From: Micromonospora lutea
GTDB taxonomy: Bacteria > Actinomycetota > Actinomycetes > Mycobacteriales > Micromonosporaceae
Direction: 5' to 3'
Assembly: GCF_016863535.1 (NCBI RefSeq)
Contig: NZ_BOPB01000035.1
Coordinates: 1-60,274 of the forward strand
DNA length: 60,274 bases
Under the pieces are notes generated by a model that saw nothing but the letters and a program-made list of their open reading frames with translations, did no database searches and had not been told where the DNA came from. Made by a program: the position numbers and the translations under genes. Positions 10,159 to 18,486 of the stretch are shown here, piece after piece; the first letter of the stretch is position 1; every line of letters starts with the position of its first letter.

Positions 10159-12663
10159 TCAGTTGACGGTCAGGACGATGGTGTGAACGGAGCCGCGCAC
10201 CGGGTCGATCTGCAACTCGTAGGTACCGCGCGCGAGCCCGGTGGTGTCCCAGTCGAAGACGTACTGGCCTCTCGCGGCGTTGTAGCGTGCCGTGTTGTCC
10301 GCCCTGTTCCGGACAGGTGTGGCCGCCACGCGGATGCCGGGCACGCCGTCGGTCTTCTTCACCAGGTAGAGCCGCGGCCGCGCGTCGGTGACCGGCTCGC
10401 CGTCCGTACCGGTCAGGGTGAACTTGACCGGTACGGCGCGCCCGGCTTTGACGACGTCGGAGCCGTCGCCGGCCAGCGGTGGCCGCACCGCGCCGACCCG
10501 GTATTCGGGCGCGAAGAGCCGCGGTACGAAGTCGATCAGGTTCGCCATCCAGATGTCGAAGCCGTGTGGCCCGATCCAGGTGCCGGCGTACTCGTAGTCG
10601 ATGCCCTGGGAGGTCAGCCACCGCATCGAGTCCTGCGTGAACGAGTACGTGAAGTCGACGTCACCGGAGTACAACCGGGCCAGCTTGGTGCTTTCGTTGA
10701 CCGCCTGGACATCGACGGTGGGATAGGAGAGCAGGCCCCCCGAGAAGGCACCGATGTAGGCGAACTCGCCCGGATGGTTGAGCCACGAGCTGAGGGTGTT
10801 CATGGCACCCCAGGACAGGCCGGCGAGCGCCTGCTCATCCGACTCGGTCGAGATGTTGTACTTCTCCGCCGCGGTCGGCATCACGTGCTGGCTGAGGTCG
10901 GTCCAGAAGTCGACGCCGTTCTGGTCCGGCATGACCACGACCATCGGCTCCATCGTTCCGTTGCGGGAGTGGTTGTCGAGGATCTGCCGGGCCCGCCCGG
11001 TCTCGAGCCAGCTGCCGTAGTTCTGGCCCCCACCGTGGTACAGGTACAACACCGGGTAGGCGGCTTCGCGATCCGGATCGTAGCCGGGCGGCGTCCAGAC
11101 GTACGCGTAGCGCTCTGCGCCCTGGGCTCCGTCGTAGGTCATCAGCGAGACCGTGCCGCCCTTGCCTTCGGGGACATCGGCGAGCATCGCGTCGGTCTTG
11201 CCCGGTACGAAGAGCGGCGACTCCATCGTGTGCTTGTTGACGGTGTCGGCCGGGTCCTTCTTGTCGACCCCGTCGACCACGTACCGGTAGTAGTAGTAGC
11301 CGTCGAGCGGTCCAACACTGATTCGCCAGCGGCCGTCGGGCTGCTTGGCCATCGGGATCCGGAACCACTGCCCGTTCGGGGCCCAGTTGCCCCAGACCGT
11401 GACGTCCTTGGCGTCAGCCCACTGGGTGCCGGTCTCGAACGTGACGACGCCGTACGGGTCGATGTGCGGGGTCGTGATCGATCCGGCCGCAGGCGGCTGG
11501 TACGGCCGGGTCAGCGGGCGGTGTCCCTTGCTGACGCCGTGGCCGGCACCCTTCTGCCCGAAAAGCCGAGCGGCGAAGTCTCGCAGGTTCTCCCGCCACG
11601 CGTCCCAGGTGCCGCCGTCGTCGGGGTTGACACCGTCGAACTCGAACTTCACTCCGGACTTCTTCAGATCCACCAGCAGGTCGTAGGTGTCGTTGTAGGA
11701 CGGGTCGAGCGTGTTGCCGACGTACACCCGGAGCAGTTTGGTGCCCTTGTTGATCGCCTTGGCCTGCGTCTTGGTGATCGAGCCGTCGGCGGAGCCGGAG
11801 AAGGCGCCGACGTAGCCGAATGCACCGGGATGGCTGCGGAGGATGCTGATTGCCTGCTCGGCACCGGTGGCGACACCGGCCAGCGCCTGACCGCCGGGCC
11901 GGGACGAGATGTGGTAGCCGGCCCGCGCTGCGGGGACGATGGCGTTGAGCAGCTCGGCGCGGGGGTCGGCGGAATTGGCGTCAGCCATCACGACCACCAT
12001 CGGCCTGGCGTCCCTGCCTGCGACCAGGTTGTCCAGGATCTGCTTCGCCCGGCCGAGTTCCAGCCACTCACGAGCGGTCTGACCCTCGCTGCTCAGCAGG
12101 TACAGGACCGGGTACGCCTCGGTCCGGGCGGGGTCGTAGCCGGGCGGCGTCCACACCACGGCGGTACGGCTCTCCCCCGCCGCTGCGCTTCGGTAGGACA
12201 GCTCCTCCACCGTGCCGCCCGCAGCGGTGTCGTCCATCCACGCGACCGACTCACCCGGCACGAAGAAGGTGTTCCAGTTCGGCTTCGACGTCACCGCCAC
12301 CGGGCTGCCAGGCTGGCGGAAGGAGACCTTCGACCGGTCCGGCATGGTCGCGGTGTACTGGTAGTGGTACAGCCCGGGCTCGAGCGGACCGACGTTCGCG
12401 GCGTAGTCCGAGCCACTCGGGTCCATCGCGAGCGCCGACCAGGTGCCGCTCGGGCCGATGTTCGCCTCCAGTTCCAGCGTTGCCGGCGTGCCGCCGACGA
12501 TGCTGCTGGCCTGCGACTGCGGCACCTTGAAGTAGTGATAGACGTCGTCGTTCGAATGCCACGTGTCGGTCGCGGCAGCCGCCGGGGCGGTCGCGATGAC
12601 TGAAACCACCAAAGCCGCGGCTGCGACAAGGCTGGTCATTCGAGGGCCACTGCTGTGTGACAT
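10159..12663 (-). CDS. Secreted tandem esterase (CE1/esterase D-like) with an inactive first domain and C-terminal PxKF-type domain
   Basis: 834 aa. Signal peptide to about residue 31 (ends APAAAA). There are two similar units, each an E-set/glycogen-binding-like domain followed by an esterase D-type alpha/beta hydrolase: roughly 35-370 and 395-715. The second has the nucleophile motif GLSWG (S617) and a catalytic His region GPHGFDIW (H700). In the first the nucleophile position reads GVATG (A265) and the His region reads DGGTWDAW, so it should be catalytically dead. A C-terminal domain with VPVKFTLTGTDG resembles the PxKF family. A role in releasing acyl or feruloyl groups from plant polysaccharide is inferred from family and from the neighbouring LacI regulator. 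Confidence 0.85.
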   Translation of the reverse strand: MSHSSGPRMTSLVAAAALVVSVIATAPAAAATDTWHSNDDVYHYFKVPQSQASSIVGGTPATLELEANIGPSGTWSALAMDPSGSDYAANVGPLEPGLYHYQYTATMPDRSKVSFRQPGSPVAVTSKPNWNTFFVPGESVAWMDDTAAGGTVEELSYRSAAAGESRTAVVWTPPGYDPARTEAYPVLYLLSSEGQTAREWLELGRAKQILDNLVAGRDARPMVVVMADANSADPRAELLNAIVPAARAGYHISSRPGGQALAGVATGAEQAISILRSHPGAFGYVGAFSGSADGSITKTQAKAINKGTKLLRVYVGNTLDPSYNDTYDLLVDLKKSGVKFEFDGVNPDDGGTWDAWRENLRDFAARLFGQKGAGHGVSKGHRPLTRPYQPPAAGSITTPHIDPYGVVTFETGTQWADAKDVTVWGNWAPNGQWFRIPMAKQPDGRWRISVGPLDGYYYYRYVVDGVDKKDPADTVNKHTMESPLFVPGKTDAMLADVPEGKGGTVSLMTYDGAQGAERYAYVWTPPGYDPDREAAYPVLYLYHGGGQNYGSWLETGRARQILDNHSRNGTMEPMVVVMPDQNGVDFWTDLSQHVMPTAAEKYNISTESDEQALAGLSWGAMNTLSSWLNHPGEFAYIGAFSGGLLSYPTVDVQAVNESTKLARLYSGDVDFTYSFTQDSMRWLTSQGIDYEYAGTWIGPHGFDIWMANLIDFVPRLFAPEYRVGAVRPPLAGDGSDVVKAGRAVPVKFTLTGTDGEPVTDARPRLYLVKKTDGVPGIRVAATPVRNRADNTARYNAARGQYVFDWDTTGLARGTYELQIDPVRGSVHTIVLTVN

Positions 12664-12792
12664 CGCGTTGCTGCTCCCCTCAGAGCGTCAAGGCCTCACG
12701 CATCGCAGGCACGCGCCTCACCATCGAGATCGGCCATCGAAACCTTCCCGACAGCCGCGATAGTCCACATTCACACCAGCGCACTACATTTC

Positions 12793-12806
12793 CTACACCG
12801 GTGTAG
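12793..12806. promoter_or_regulatory. LacI-type operator upstream of esterase
   Basis: CTACACCGGTGTAG is a perfect 14-bp palindrome centred on CG, the signature of LacI-family operators. It lies 130 bp before the esterase ATG. The adjacent LacI-type gene is the obvious candidate binder. Confidence 0.5.
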
Positions 12807-13338
12807 AGCGGATGGCAAGAGACCTCTTCATGCCTATGATCTCCGGAGCGCCTGCGTGAATACGGCCCACACCAAGCCCCCTGGACTATGGCAACGGCAC
12901 TCCAGCAGGTCAGCACCTCATCCATTGAGGACTCGATCTCTGTAACCACCCACTGAACGGACTGACGAGCGAGGGTAGGGCAGAGGATTCCGAGGACCGT
13001 GAAGAGCCAACGGTTGTAGGTGATGGCGAAGCGGGCGATGACCTCGGCGCCGGCAATTGTCGGCTTCCTCGAGTGATTCGTCCCGCAGGCAGGTGATGTC
13101 AAGGTTAGCCTTACCGCACGCAACGAGTTGGCCGTAGTTGATGCGTTTTCAACGCTCGGACTCCACCGGCTCCGCGCGATCCTGCCCGCGCAGGTACGAG
13201 CACCAACGACACGCCGTGTCACGGCTCGACCACGCAAACCCGCAGGTCATTCCAACATCCGGGCCCTCAGCGCTCACCTCGGCTGCGGGATCCGGGCTAT
13301 GGTCGCAGAACTGCCAGCACCCAGTCAGAGGAGTTCTC
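12807..13338. other. Intergenic stretch with decayed sequence
   Basis: About 530 bp between the esterase operator and the alcohol dehydrogenase. No intact gene is supported. A short protein-like fragment on the minus strand (13020-13100) is listed separately. AGAGGAG at 13327-13333 is the ribosome site of the next gene. Confidence 0.5.
13020..13100 (-). pseudogene. Possible remnant of a type I restriction-modification HsdM C-terminus
   Basis: On the minus strand one frame reads DITCLRDESLEEADN and, after a frame change, AEVIAR. HsdM methylase subunits often end with a similar stretch (a LRDESLEDAD-like motif, then a Pro-rich PEVIA segment and a helix). The match is short and out of frame, and nothing else of an R-M locus is nearby, so this is a tentative call. 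Confidence 0.3.
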
Positions 13339-14439
13339 ATGATTGTGACCGCTGCCGTCTCCCGCGAGAAGGGAGCTCCGCTCGTCGTCGAGGAGCTGGA
13401 GTTGGACGCCCCGCGCTCCACCGAGGTGCGCGTACGGATGGTGGGCTCCGGGATCTGCCACACCGACGCCGTCGCCCGGGACCGCATCTACCCCGTGCCG
13501 GAGCCGTCCGTCTTCGGCCACGAGGGCTCTGGCGTCGTCGAGGAGGTCGGCTCCGATGTGCGTGGCGTCCAGGTAGGTGACCACGTCGTGCTGGGGCCGT
13601 CGTACTGCGGCAAGTGCGCCTTCTGCCGGAGCGGTCAGCCGATGTACTGCGAGAACGGCTTCACCGAGCTGTTCGGTTGTCGCCGGCACGATGGGACCAC
13701 GGCCTTCAGCAAGAACGGAGAGATGGTCGGCTCCCACTTCTTCGGGCAGTCGTCCTTCGCCACCCACGCCAACGTCAACGAGAACAGCGTCATCGTCGTC
13801 GACAAGGACGCTCCGCTGGAGCTACTCGGCCCGCTGGGGTGCGGGCTCAACACCGGCGCCGGTGCCGTGCTCAACGAGATGCGGCCGGAGCCCGGGACAT
13901 CGATCGTCGTCTTCGGGACTGGGGCAGTCGGCTTCGCCGCGCTGATGGCGGCGGCGGCCGTATCGTGCTCCACGATCATCGGCGTCGACGTCCACGACTC
14001 CCGTCTGGAGCTGGCCCGGGAACTGGGCGCGACGCACACGATCAACTCCTCGACCCAGGACCTGCACGCCGAGCTGAAGAAAATCACCGGCGGGCGGGGC
14101 GTGAACTACGCGCTGGACACCACCGCCATTTCAAGCGTCGTCCGGGACGCTGCGGACGCGCTCGGCACGCGGGGTGTGCTCGTCGCCGTCGGCGCGGCCG
14201 CGCCCGGCGAAGAGGTCAGCTTCGAGGTCGGCAGCTCGCTGACCAAGGGCTGGACCTTCAAGACGGTTATCGAGGGGTCGGCGGTGCCGCAGGTGTTCAT
14301 CCCGCGACTGGTCGACCTCTGGAAGCAGGGCAAGTTCCCCTTCGAGAAGCTCGTGAAGACCTACTCCCTGAAGGACATCAACACCGGCTTCGAGGACTCC
14401 GCCTCCGGCGCCGTCATCAAGCCCGTCATCGCCTACTGA
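13339..14439 (+). CDS. Zinc-dependent alcohol dehydrogenase (aryl/benzyl-alcohol type)
   Basis: 366 aa from ATG 13339, five bases after AGAGGAG. GroES-like domain with catalytic zinc ligands C40 (SGICHTD) and His in FGHEGSGVVEEVG, a structural-zinc cysteine set in YCGKCAFCRSGQPMYC, and a third catalytic Cys in GPLGCGLNTG. The Rossmann domain has GTGAVG. It oxidises an alcohol with NAD+; length and motifs fit the class III/benzyl-alcohol dehydrogenase branch. It stands alone: the next gene is 39 bp away with no functional link visible. Cytosolic. Confidence 0.92.
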   Translation: MIVTAAVSREKGAPLVVEELELDAPRSTEVRVRMVGSGICHTDAVARDRIYPVPEPSVFGHEGSGVVEEVGSDVRGVQVGDHVVLGPSYCGKCAFCRSGQPMYCENGFTELFGCRRHDGTTAFSKNGEMVGSHFFGQSSFATHANVNENSVIVVDKDAPLELLGPLGCGLNTGAGAVLNEMRPEPGTSIVVFGTGAVGFAALMAAAAVSCSTIIGVDVHDSRLELARELGATHTINSSTQDLHAELKKITGGRGVNYALDTTAISSVVRDAADALGTRGVLVAVGAAAPGEEVSFEVGSSLTKGWTFKTVIEGSAVPQVFIPRLVDLWKQGKFPFEKLVKTYSLKDINTGFEDSASGAVIKPVIAY

Positions 14440-14478
14440 CGACGACGGTCATGATCGGGATGGCCCAGCAGGACTGAT

Positions 14479-14868
14479 GTGGTGAGTTCAGGCGTTCCCC
14501 GCACGGTCAAGGCGGTGGATACGTCGGAGTTGATTCGGCTCGACGCGGAGGCGATCGAGTGCGGGCTGAACCGCCAGCACGGTGCCGGGTGGCTGGCGGC
14601 GTTCGCCGATCCCGAAGCGGTGCACTATCTATGGCCGGTGCTGGTGCACCGGACCGCGCACCGGCCTGCGGTCTCGCCGCATTGGCGGTGCATGCTGTTG
14701 CTGACGGTGCGAGACGGCCAGCAGGTCTTTTCGCTGCTGGATGTCTTGCCGGCATCGTTCGAGGACCTGCCCGAGACGCTCGACGCGGCCACGAAGACCG
14801 AGATCGCTCACCGGCTGGAGCACGGGGGTCTGCTGACGCAGGCGCAGTGGGTCGACCTCAACCCCTGA
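14479..14868 (+). CDS. Hypothetical protein
   Basis: 129 aa, starting at GTG 14479 (VVSSGVPRT). I do not recognise the family. It has no signal peptide or membrane segment; the centre is hydrophobic (WRCMLLLTVRDGQQVFSLLD), consistent with a small soluble alpha/beta protein. It follows the alcohol dehydrogenase by 39 bp, so co-transcription is possible. Codon use and GC3 look genuine. The ribosome site is weak. Confidence 0.5.
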   Translation: MVSSGVPRTVKAVDTSELIRLDAEAIECGLNRQHGAGWLAAFADPEAVHYLWPVLVHRTAHRPAVSPHWRCMLLLTVRDGQQVFSLLDVLPASFEDLPETLDAATKTEIAHRLEHGGLLTQAQWVDLNP

Positions 14869-15223
14869 CCCGGGTACTGGTTGGCGACGGCGTGCCGATC
14901 GCGCGGATACTCGACAGGTGATCTATGCGGCTGCGGGCGCCTCGAAGGGCGATGACGTGGAGTCCGTCGCTCCTGACTGGGAGCAGGGTGACAATCTCAA
15001 CCGCTGTCGGGAACCCCGGGAGGTCGACGCGGCCTTCGACCGCGGGGAAGGGCACGTCGGGTCGCGCTGACCGCCCTGGTGCACAACAACTCCGATGCGC
15101 TCGGCGAATCCGGAGACCCGCCGGCAGAGTCTGCTCGCCTTGATGCCCACGGCCCTTGCTGAGAGGCGTGTGGGGTGGCATCATCGCGGCCATGATCGAG
15201 AGAATCGAGTCCTCCGTCCGCCG
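14869..15223. other. Intergenic region without recognisable gene
   Basis: 355 bp. Short open frames on the minus strand (for example one with VDLPGFPTAVEIV) have no family resemblance and no ribosome site. No repeats or hairpins stand out. Confidence 0.4.
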
Positions 15224-16342
15224 GTGAGCGTGACGACCGAGCCTGGACTGCTCGGAGCCCGAATCACTCTGTACGAACACGCGCTGCGTCTCCACCAGCA
15301 ACATCCCGATGGTGTCCTGCCTCGCGACGGTGAGCCGTATCCGGACGCAGAACGTCACCGCTCGCGGCCGTCAACTCGTCGTGCGAAGGATCAGCGGCTC
15401 CACGGCGCGGATGTCGCCGCCATCCTCGACAAGCACTTCAGTCAACCTGACACGCGGGCGAGTGAGCTTGTCGACGCCCTCGGCGATGCTTACGTTCCGA
15501 TCCATCGCAATGACCACATCGTTGCCGCGGCGCTGCGCGCGAATCGGCAGCGAGTGCGAGAAACCGGCCGATGGTTGGTGCGGCACGGCACCGACCGCAA
15601 TGTCGTCACGGTCGGACTCACGCTGCTGACCACCGATACAGCCGAAGACGACATCCCACTGATCCAAACCATCGGTCTGCTGTCGAACTGGTTCGGGCCC
15701 TTGGCCGCAGAGGCGTTGCAACGCCGCCGGGAAGGCACCGAAGCGCTGCTGTGGCTCGCCGAGCGCGTCTCCGGCTGGGGCCGGGTCTACGTCGTCGAGG
15801 CGCTGTGCCGACAAGGCCCTGCCCGTTCCCGGGCCTGGCTGCTACGCCATGCCTGCGACGGCGACTATCTCAACGGCTACTTCGCCGGCCAGGTCGCCAC
15901 CACAGCACACCTACACGAAGCGATCACCAGCGCCGATGTCGACGACGAACTGATCGATCACACCGGCCGACTCCTGAGGGTCATGGCCGACTGCGGTGGC
16001 ATGGGCATGACCCTTGAGCACTACCCGCCGGCACCTGTCGTGCTGGCCGCGCATGCCGCTCACCTCGCCCAGCAGCCGCCGACAGCGAACCGGTACGTCG
16101 ATGCCGCGATCATCGCCGACTATCTGACGGCCAAGGCTCCGAACCGGTGCGGTTGCACTGCCGAGCAGCGGGACCACATCGTGCAGAAGTACCTTGCCGT
16201 ACTCGACCGGCCGGATTGGCGCGACGCCGTCCGCACGGACCTCGACCCGACCAGCGACTTCTTCGCCTGGTTCACCCGCCACGTAGCGGCCCGGCTGCGT
16301 CTCGGCGCGTTTTCCGACGCGGCGGACGGTGACGGACGATGA
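15224..16342 (+). CDS. Hypothetical protein, all-helical/HEAT-like
   Basis: 372 aa from GTG 15224 (VSVTTEPGLLG). Longer in-frame starts exist, but the upstream codons do not look coding. The protein is rich in helices with repeated short hydrophobic stretches (DHIVAAALRANR, LLTTDTAEDDIPLIQTIGLL, RSRAWLLRHACDGDYLNGYF), suggesting a HEAT/ARM-like solenoid. No catalytic motif or signal peptide is seen. It ends just left of the integrated element, so it is the last chromosomal gene before attL. Function unknown. Confidence 0.6.
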   Translation: MSVTTEPGLLGARITLYEHALRLHQQHPDGVLPRDGEPYPDAERHRSRPSTRRAKDQRLHGADVAAILDKHFSQPDTRASELVDALGDAYVPIHRNDHIVAAALRANRQRVRETGRWLVRHGTDRNVVTVGLTLLTTDTAEDDIPLIQTIGLLSNWFGPLAAEALQRRREGTEALLWLAERVSGWGRVYVVEALCRQGPARSRAWLLRHACDGDYLNGYFAGQVATTAHLHEAITSADVDDELIDHTGRLLRVMADCGGMGMTLEHYPPAPVVLAAHAAHLAQQPPTANRYVDAAIIADYLTAKAPNRCGCTAEQRDHIVQKYLAVLDRPDWRDAVRTDLDPTSDFFAWFTRHVAARLRLGAFSDAADGDGR

Positions 16343-16402
16343 GCCAAGAAACTCGTTACCGAACCTTCCGGCACGAGCTTCCGAACTGCACGTACCGATG
16401 GA

Positions 16403-16444
16403 GGGCGATCCTTGGATCGAACCTGTGACCTCTTCGGTGTGAAC
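16403..16444. repeat. attL: tRNA-Val 3' fragment left by integration
   Basis: GGGCGAT (acceptor end), GGATCGAACC (T-loop) and the 20-bp stretch 16425-16444 repeat the 3' half of tRNA-Val at 25633-25674. The T-stem is not preserved and the D-arm side is missing, so this is a remnant, not a tRNA. It marks the left boundary of the integrated element. Confidence 0.75.
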
Positions 16445-16480
16445 TCTCGGCGAGCCGCTCGGATCCGATGTCGTAAGAGG

Positions 16481-16777
16481 TCATCCGGGCTGGTGGCGTT
16501 CGTCCCGGTCGGGTGCGGCTGGCACGGTTGCTGTACTTCGCTGCTGTACTTCCGTCGGGTGCCTGGTCCAGCCGATGAAGCGGCGGTGCAGCGCGCCGGC
16601 CGGCGCCCAGGGCAGATCCTCGGCGGCCTGGACAAGGTAGGCACCGAGGTACAGCGCCAGCGATACCGGCGCATCCGCGTACTCCGCGCGTAGCTCCCGC
16701 CTCCGCGTCGGGCACGGCCACGGCAGGTCGCAACCGCCGCAGCTCCAAATTGGCAGCAGGGGCCCGTGAGTCGTCAC
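16481..16777 (-). CDS. Small AICE-associated protein with a Cys-pair motif
   Basis: 98 aa from GTG 16777, whose GTGA overlaps the stop of the gene before it. The N-terminus reads VTTHGPLLPIWSCGGC, then PWPCPTRRREL. The C-x2-C..C set may bind zinc. The centre (DAPVSLALYLGAYLVQAAED) is a hydrophobic helix and the C-terminus is basic. Similar short proteins recur on actinobacterial integrative elements, but I know no function for them. Last gene of a three-gene leftward operon at the left end of the element. Confidence 0.6.
   Translation of the reverse strand: MTTHGPLLPIWSCGGCDLPWPCPTRRRELRAEYADAPVSLALYLGAYLVQAAEDLPWAPAGALHRRFIGWTRHPTEVQQRSTATVPAAPDRDERHQPG
16529..16549 (+). repeat. Putative left arm site of the integrase
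   Basis: TGCTGTAC-n5-TGCTGTAC, two direct octamers with a 13-bp period. An identical 21-bp sequence in the same orientation lies at 25562-25582, just inside the right end. Position inside each att core suggests integrase or excisionase arm-binding sites. Confidence 0.5.
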
Positions 16778-16953
16778 CGCACACCACCCAGGAACCGGGC
16801 CACGCTCACGCGGGCCTGCCGGCTGGTCGCCGAGTCCACCTGCCAGCACAGGTACGGCGACAGCCGCGACCACCACGCCCGACAGCCGACGCACATGACG
16901 TCGAGCCCTCGAAGGTGGACCGCGAGGATGGCTTGCTCCGCGCCATTGGTCAT
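16774..16953 (-). CDS. 59-aa Cys-pair protein of the element
   Basis: ATG 16953 has GAGGAGG four bases upstream and overlaps the previous gene's stop (ATGA); its own stop overlaps the next start (GTGA). The protein carries CVGCRAWW and a third Cys in YLCWQVD, then a basic Arg/Ser-rich tail. The overlaps on both sides argue strongly that this is a real gene, translated by coupling. Function unknown. Confidence 0.6.
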   Translation of the reverse strand: MTNGAEQAILAVHLRGLDVMCVGCRAWWSRLSPYLCWQVDSATSRQARVSVARFLGGVR

Positions 16954-17156
16954 TGCCCCTCCTCGGTCGGCCAGTGCCCGCGGTTGATCGGGATGCGGTG
17001 TCGGTTCCGGCAGGGCAGGTCGGCCCCGCACCGGCACAGCCACCTCCACTTGCGCCACGACCATGCCGGTCGGTGTCGCCGCGCCAGAGTCATCGCTACG
17101 GCGATCAGGTACTGGTCGTAGGACACTCGTCGCCCCGGTGGCGTCCTGTCCCGCAT
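16950..17156 (-). CDS. 68-aa Cys-rich basic protein of the element
   Basis: Starts at ATG 17156 after GGAGGGGG (spacing about 7). Reads MRDRTPPGRRVSYDQYLIAV and then WRWLCRCGADLPCRNR. Cys-x-Cys...Cys in an Arg/Trp-rich context may be a zinc ribbon or an RNA/DNA-binding patch. First gene of the leftward operon, divergent from the XRE regulator across about 200 bp. Function unknown. Confidence 0.6.
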   Translation of the reverse strand: MRDRTPPGRRVSYDQYLIAVAMTLARRHRPAWSWRKWRWLCRCGADLPCRNRHRIPINRGHWPTEEGQ

Positions 17157-17214
17157 TACTGGCCCCCTCCGCCGGGCAGCGCCCCATGGCCGACCCCCAA
17201 GCCACGGGACCGGA

Positions 17215-17246
17215 TCTATAACTTTCGGTAACTGCGACGCTACGAT
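17215..17246. promoter_or_regulatory. Divergent promoter region between small-gene operon and XRE gene
   Basis: On the minus strand TATAGA (17215-17220) has -10 character for the leftward operon, starting 59 bp upstream of its first ATG. On the plus strand TACGAT (17241-17246) has -10 character for the XRE gene. This AT-rich window stands out in the 17157-17358 gap. Control by the XRE protein is inferred. Confidence 0.35.
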
Positions 17247-17358
17247 CACAACGGCGGCGGAGGGACTCACCCGCAGTACGAGTGAGCAGCCCGCATGTCA
17301 GCCACAGCGGTTGTTTCGGGGCGGGAACGTCGACCAACGGTCAACGTAGGGATGACGC

Positions 17359-18486
17359 ATGGCAGGTCGCGGACGATCAATACCACAGCGAGGCGAGGTG
17401 ACCGGCTACCTGCTCAAGCTGATCCGGGAGTCCATTCCGCTGACGCAGGAGCAACTCGCCGCCGACCTCGGCGTCGACCGCGTGACCGTGCAGAGCTGGG
17501 AGTCCGGGCGTCGACCATTCACGGCGGTGCCACTCGGGCAGGCGTTCGCCGTCCGGCGCAGGCTCGGTCGGCTCGGAGCGAACGTGACCCTGCTCGCCGC
17601 ACTAGGCGACGCCGCCGAGGCAGACTTCATCCTCGCCGCAGTCCTGGACGGCCAGATGGATCGGTGCGACATCGCCGAACAGCCGCTCGGCTGGTGCGTA
17701 CTCACCCGCCGCCTGACCGATCTGATCCTCTGGGCTGTTCTCGGGCAGACACCAACCTTCGCCAAAGGCATACCCGTCGCTCCTGCCCGGCGAGGCCCGG
17801 TGGCGTCGGGACCGGCCCTGCCCGCCGACGAGCAACGCGCGTTCTTCACCCGGCTTCACATACTCGCCGAACGGGCAGCCGCCGGACGTGACCCGAGCGT
17901 TCTGCTTCATCGACAAGCCTGCTTTCTCGCGGGCATGGACCCCACCAGGACAGCCGCAGGATGGCTCTCCCAGACCACCACCCGTACCCGCAGGGCGATC
18001 ACGTTCCGAACGTGGTCACCGCTGTGGCCTGACGCCCGCTCCGTAGTCACATCCCTTGCGAACCAGGGCGACCCGGAACCCCTACGAGACTTCCTCGCCC
18101 GCGCGCATCCGGACGACACCTGCGAGCGAGCAGCCCTCAACTACTCGGCCTACTGGGTCGGCGAGATCCCGTACCGCCAGCACGACGACTCATTCATGCC
18201 TGCACCGCTCGCAGACTGGCACGGCTCGGTTCTCTTTCGGCACCTGGTCCAGCGCCTCGACCCAACGCACCCCTTCGTCGACCTCAACGTCCACAACATC
18301 TGGGCTCTGCTCGCCGTACGCCGCAGACTCACCCTCGACAACCCCACCGAGAGCCGAGCGCTCCTCAAACGCAGCACCCGGATCCTGGACAGCGACCACA
18401 TCTCTGCACAATCCCGGCAGGAACTAACCTCTATCGTCTACAGCCTGCGAGCAGACGGAGTCACCGGCACAGGGACGGGCAGATGA
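17359..18486 (+). CDS. XRE-family regulator of the integrative element
   Basis: 375 aa. An N-terminal helix-turn-helix (residues about 16-65; LTQEQLAADLGVDRVTVQSW then ESGRRPF) is followed by about 300 residues of helical sequence of the kind found in large AICE regulators. ATG 17359 starts MAGRGRSIPQRGE. Its stop overlaps the start of the HD-domain gene, and such XRE-HD pairs recur on actinobacterial integrative elements. It probably represses or activates element excision and replication; this is inference from position. Confidence 0.8.
   Translation: MAGRGRSIPQRGEVTGYLLKLIRESIPLTQEQLAADLGVDRVTVQSWESGRRPFTAVPLGQAFAVRRRLGRLGANVTLLAALGDAAEADFILAAVLDGQMDRCDIAEQPLGWCVLTRRLTDLILWAVLGQTPTFAKGIPVAPARRGPVASGPALPADEQRAFFTRLHILAERAAAGRDPSVLLHRQACFLAGMDPTRTAAGWLSQTTTRTRRAITFRTWSPLWPDARSVVTSLANQGDPEPLRDFLARAHPDDTCERAALNYSAYWVGEIPYRQHDDSFMPAPLADWHGSVLFRHLVQRLDPTHPFVDLNVHNIWALLAVRRRLTLDNPTESRALLKRSTRILDSDHISAQSRQELTSIVYSLRADGVTGTGTGR

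Noticed and set aside
9514..12603. A 1029-codon open frame on the plus strand opposite the LacI and esterase genes
   Set aside because: Composition (Arg/Gly/Val/His-rich) and lack of any family motif mark it as the antisense shadow of two well-supported minus-strand genes.
16403..16444. A second tRNA-Val gene
   Set aside because: Only the 3' half is present, with a broken T-stem; it is the att remnant.
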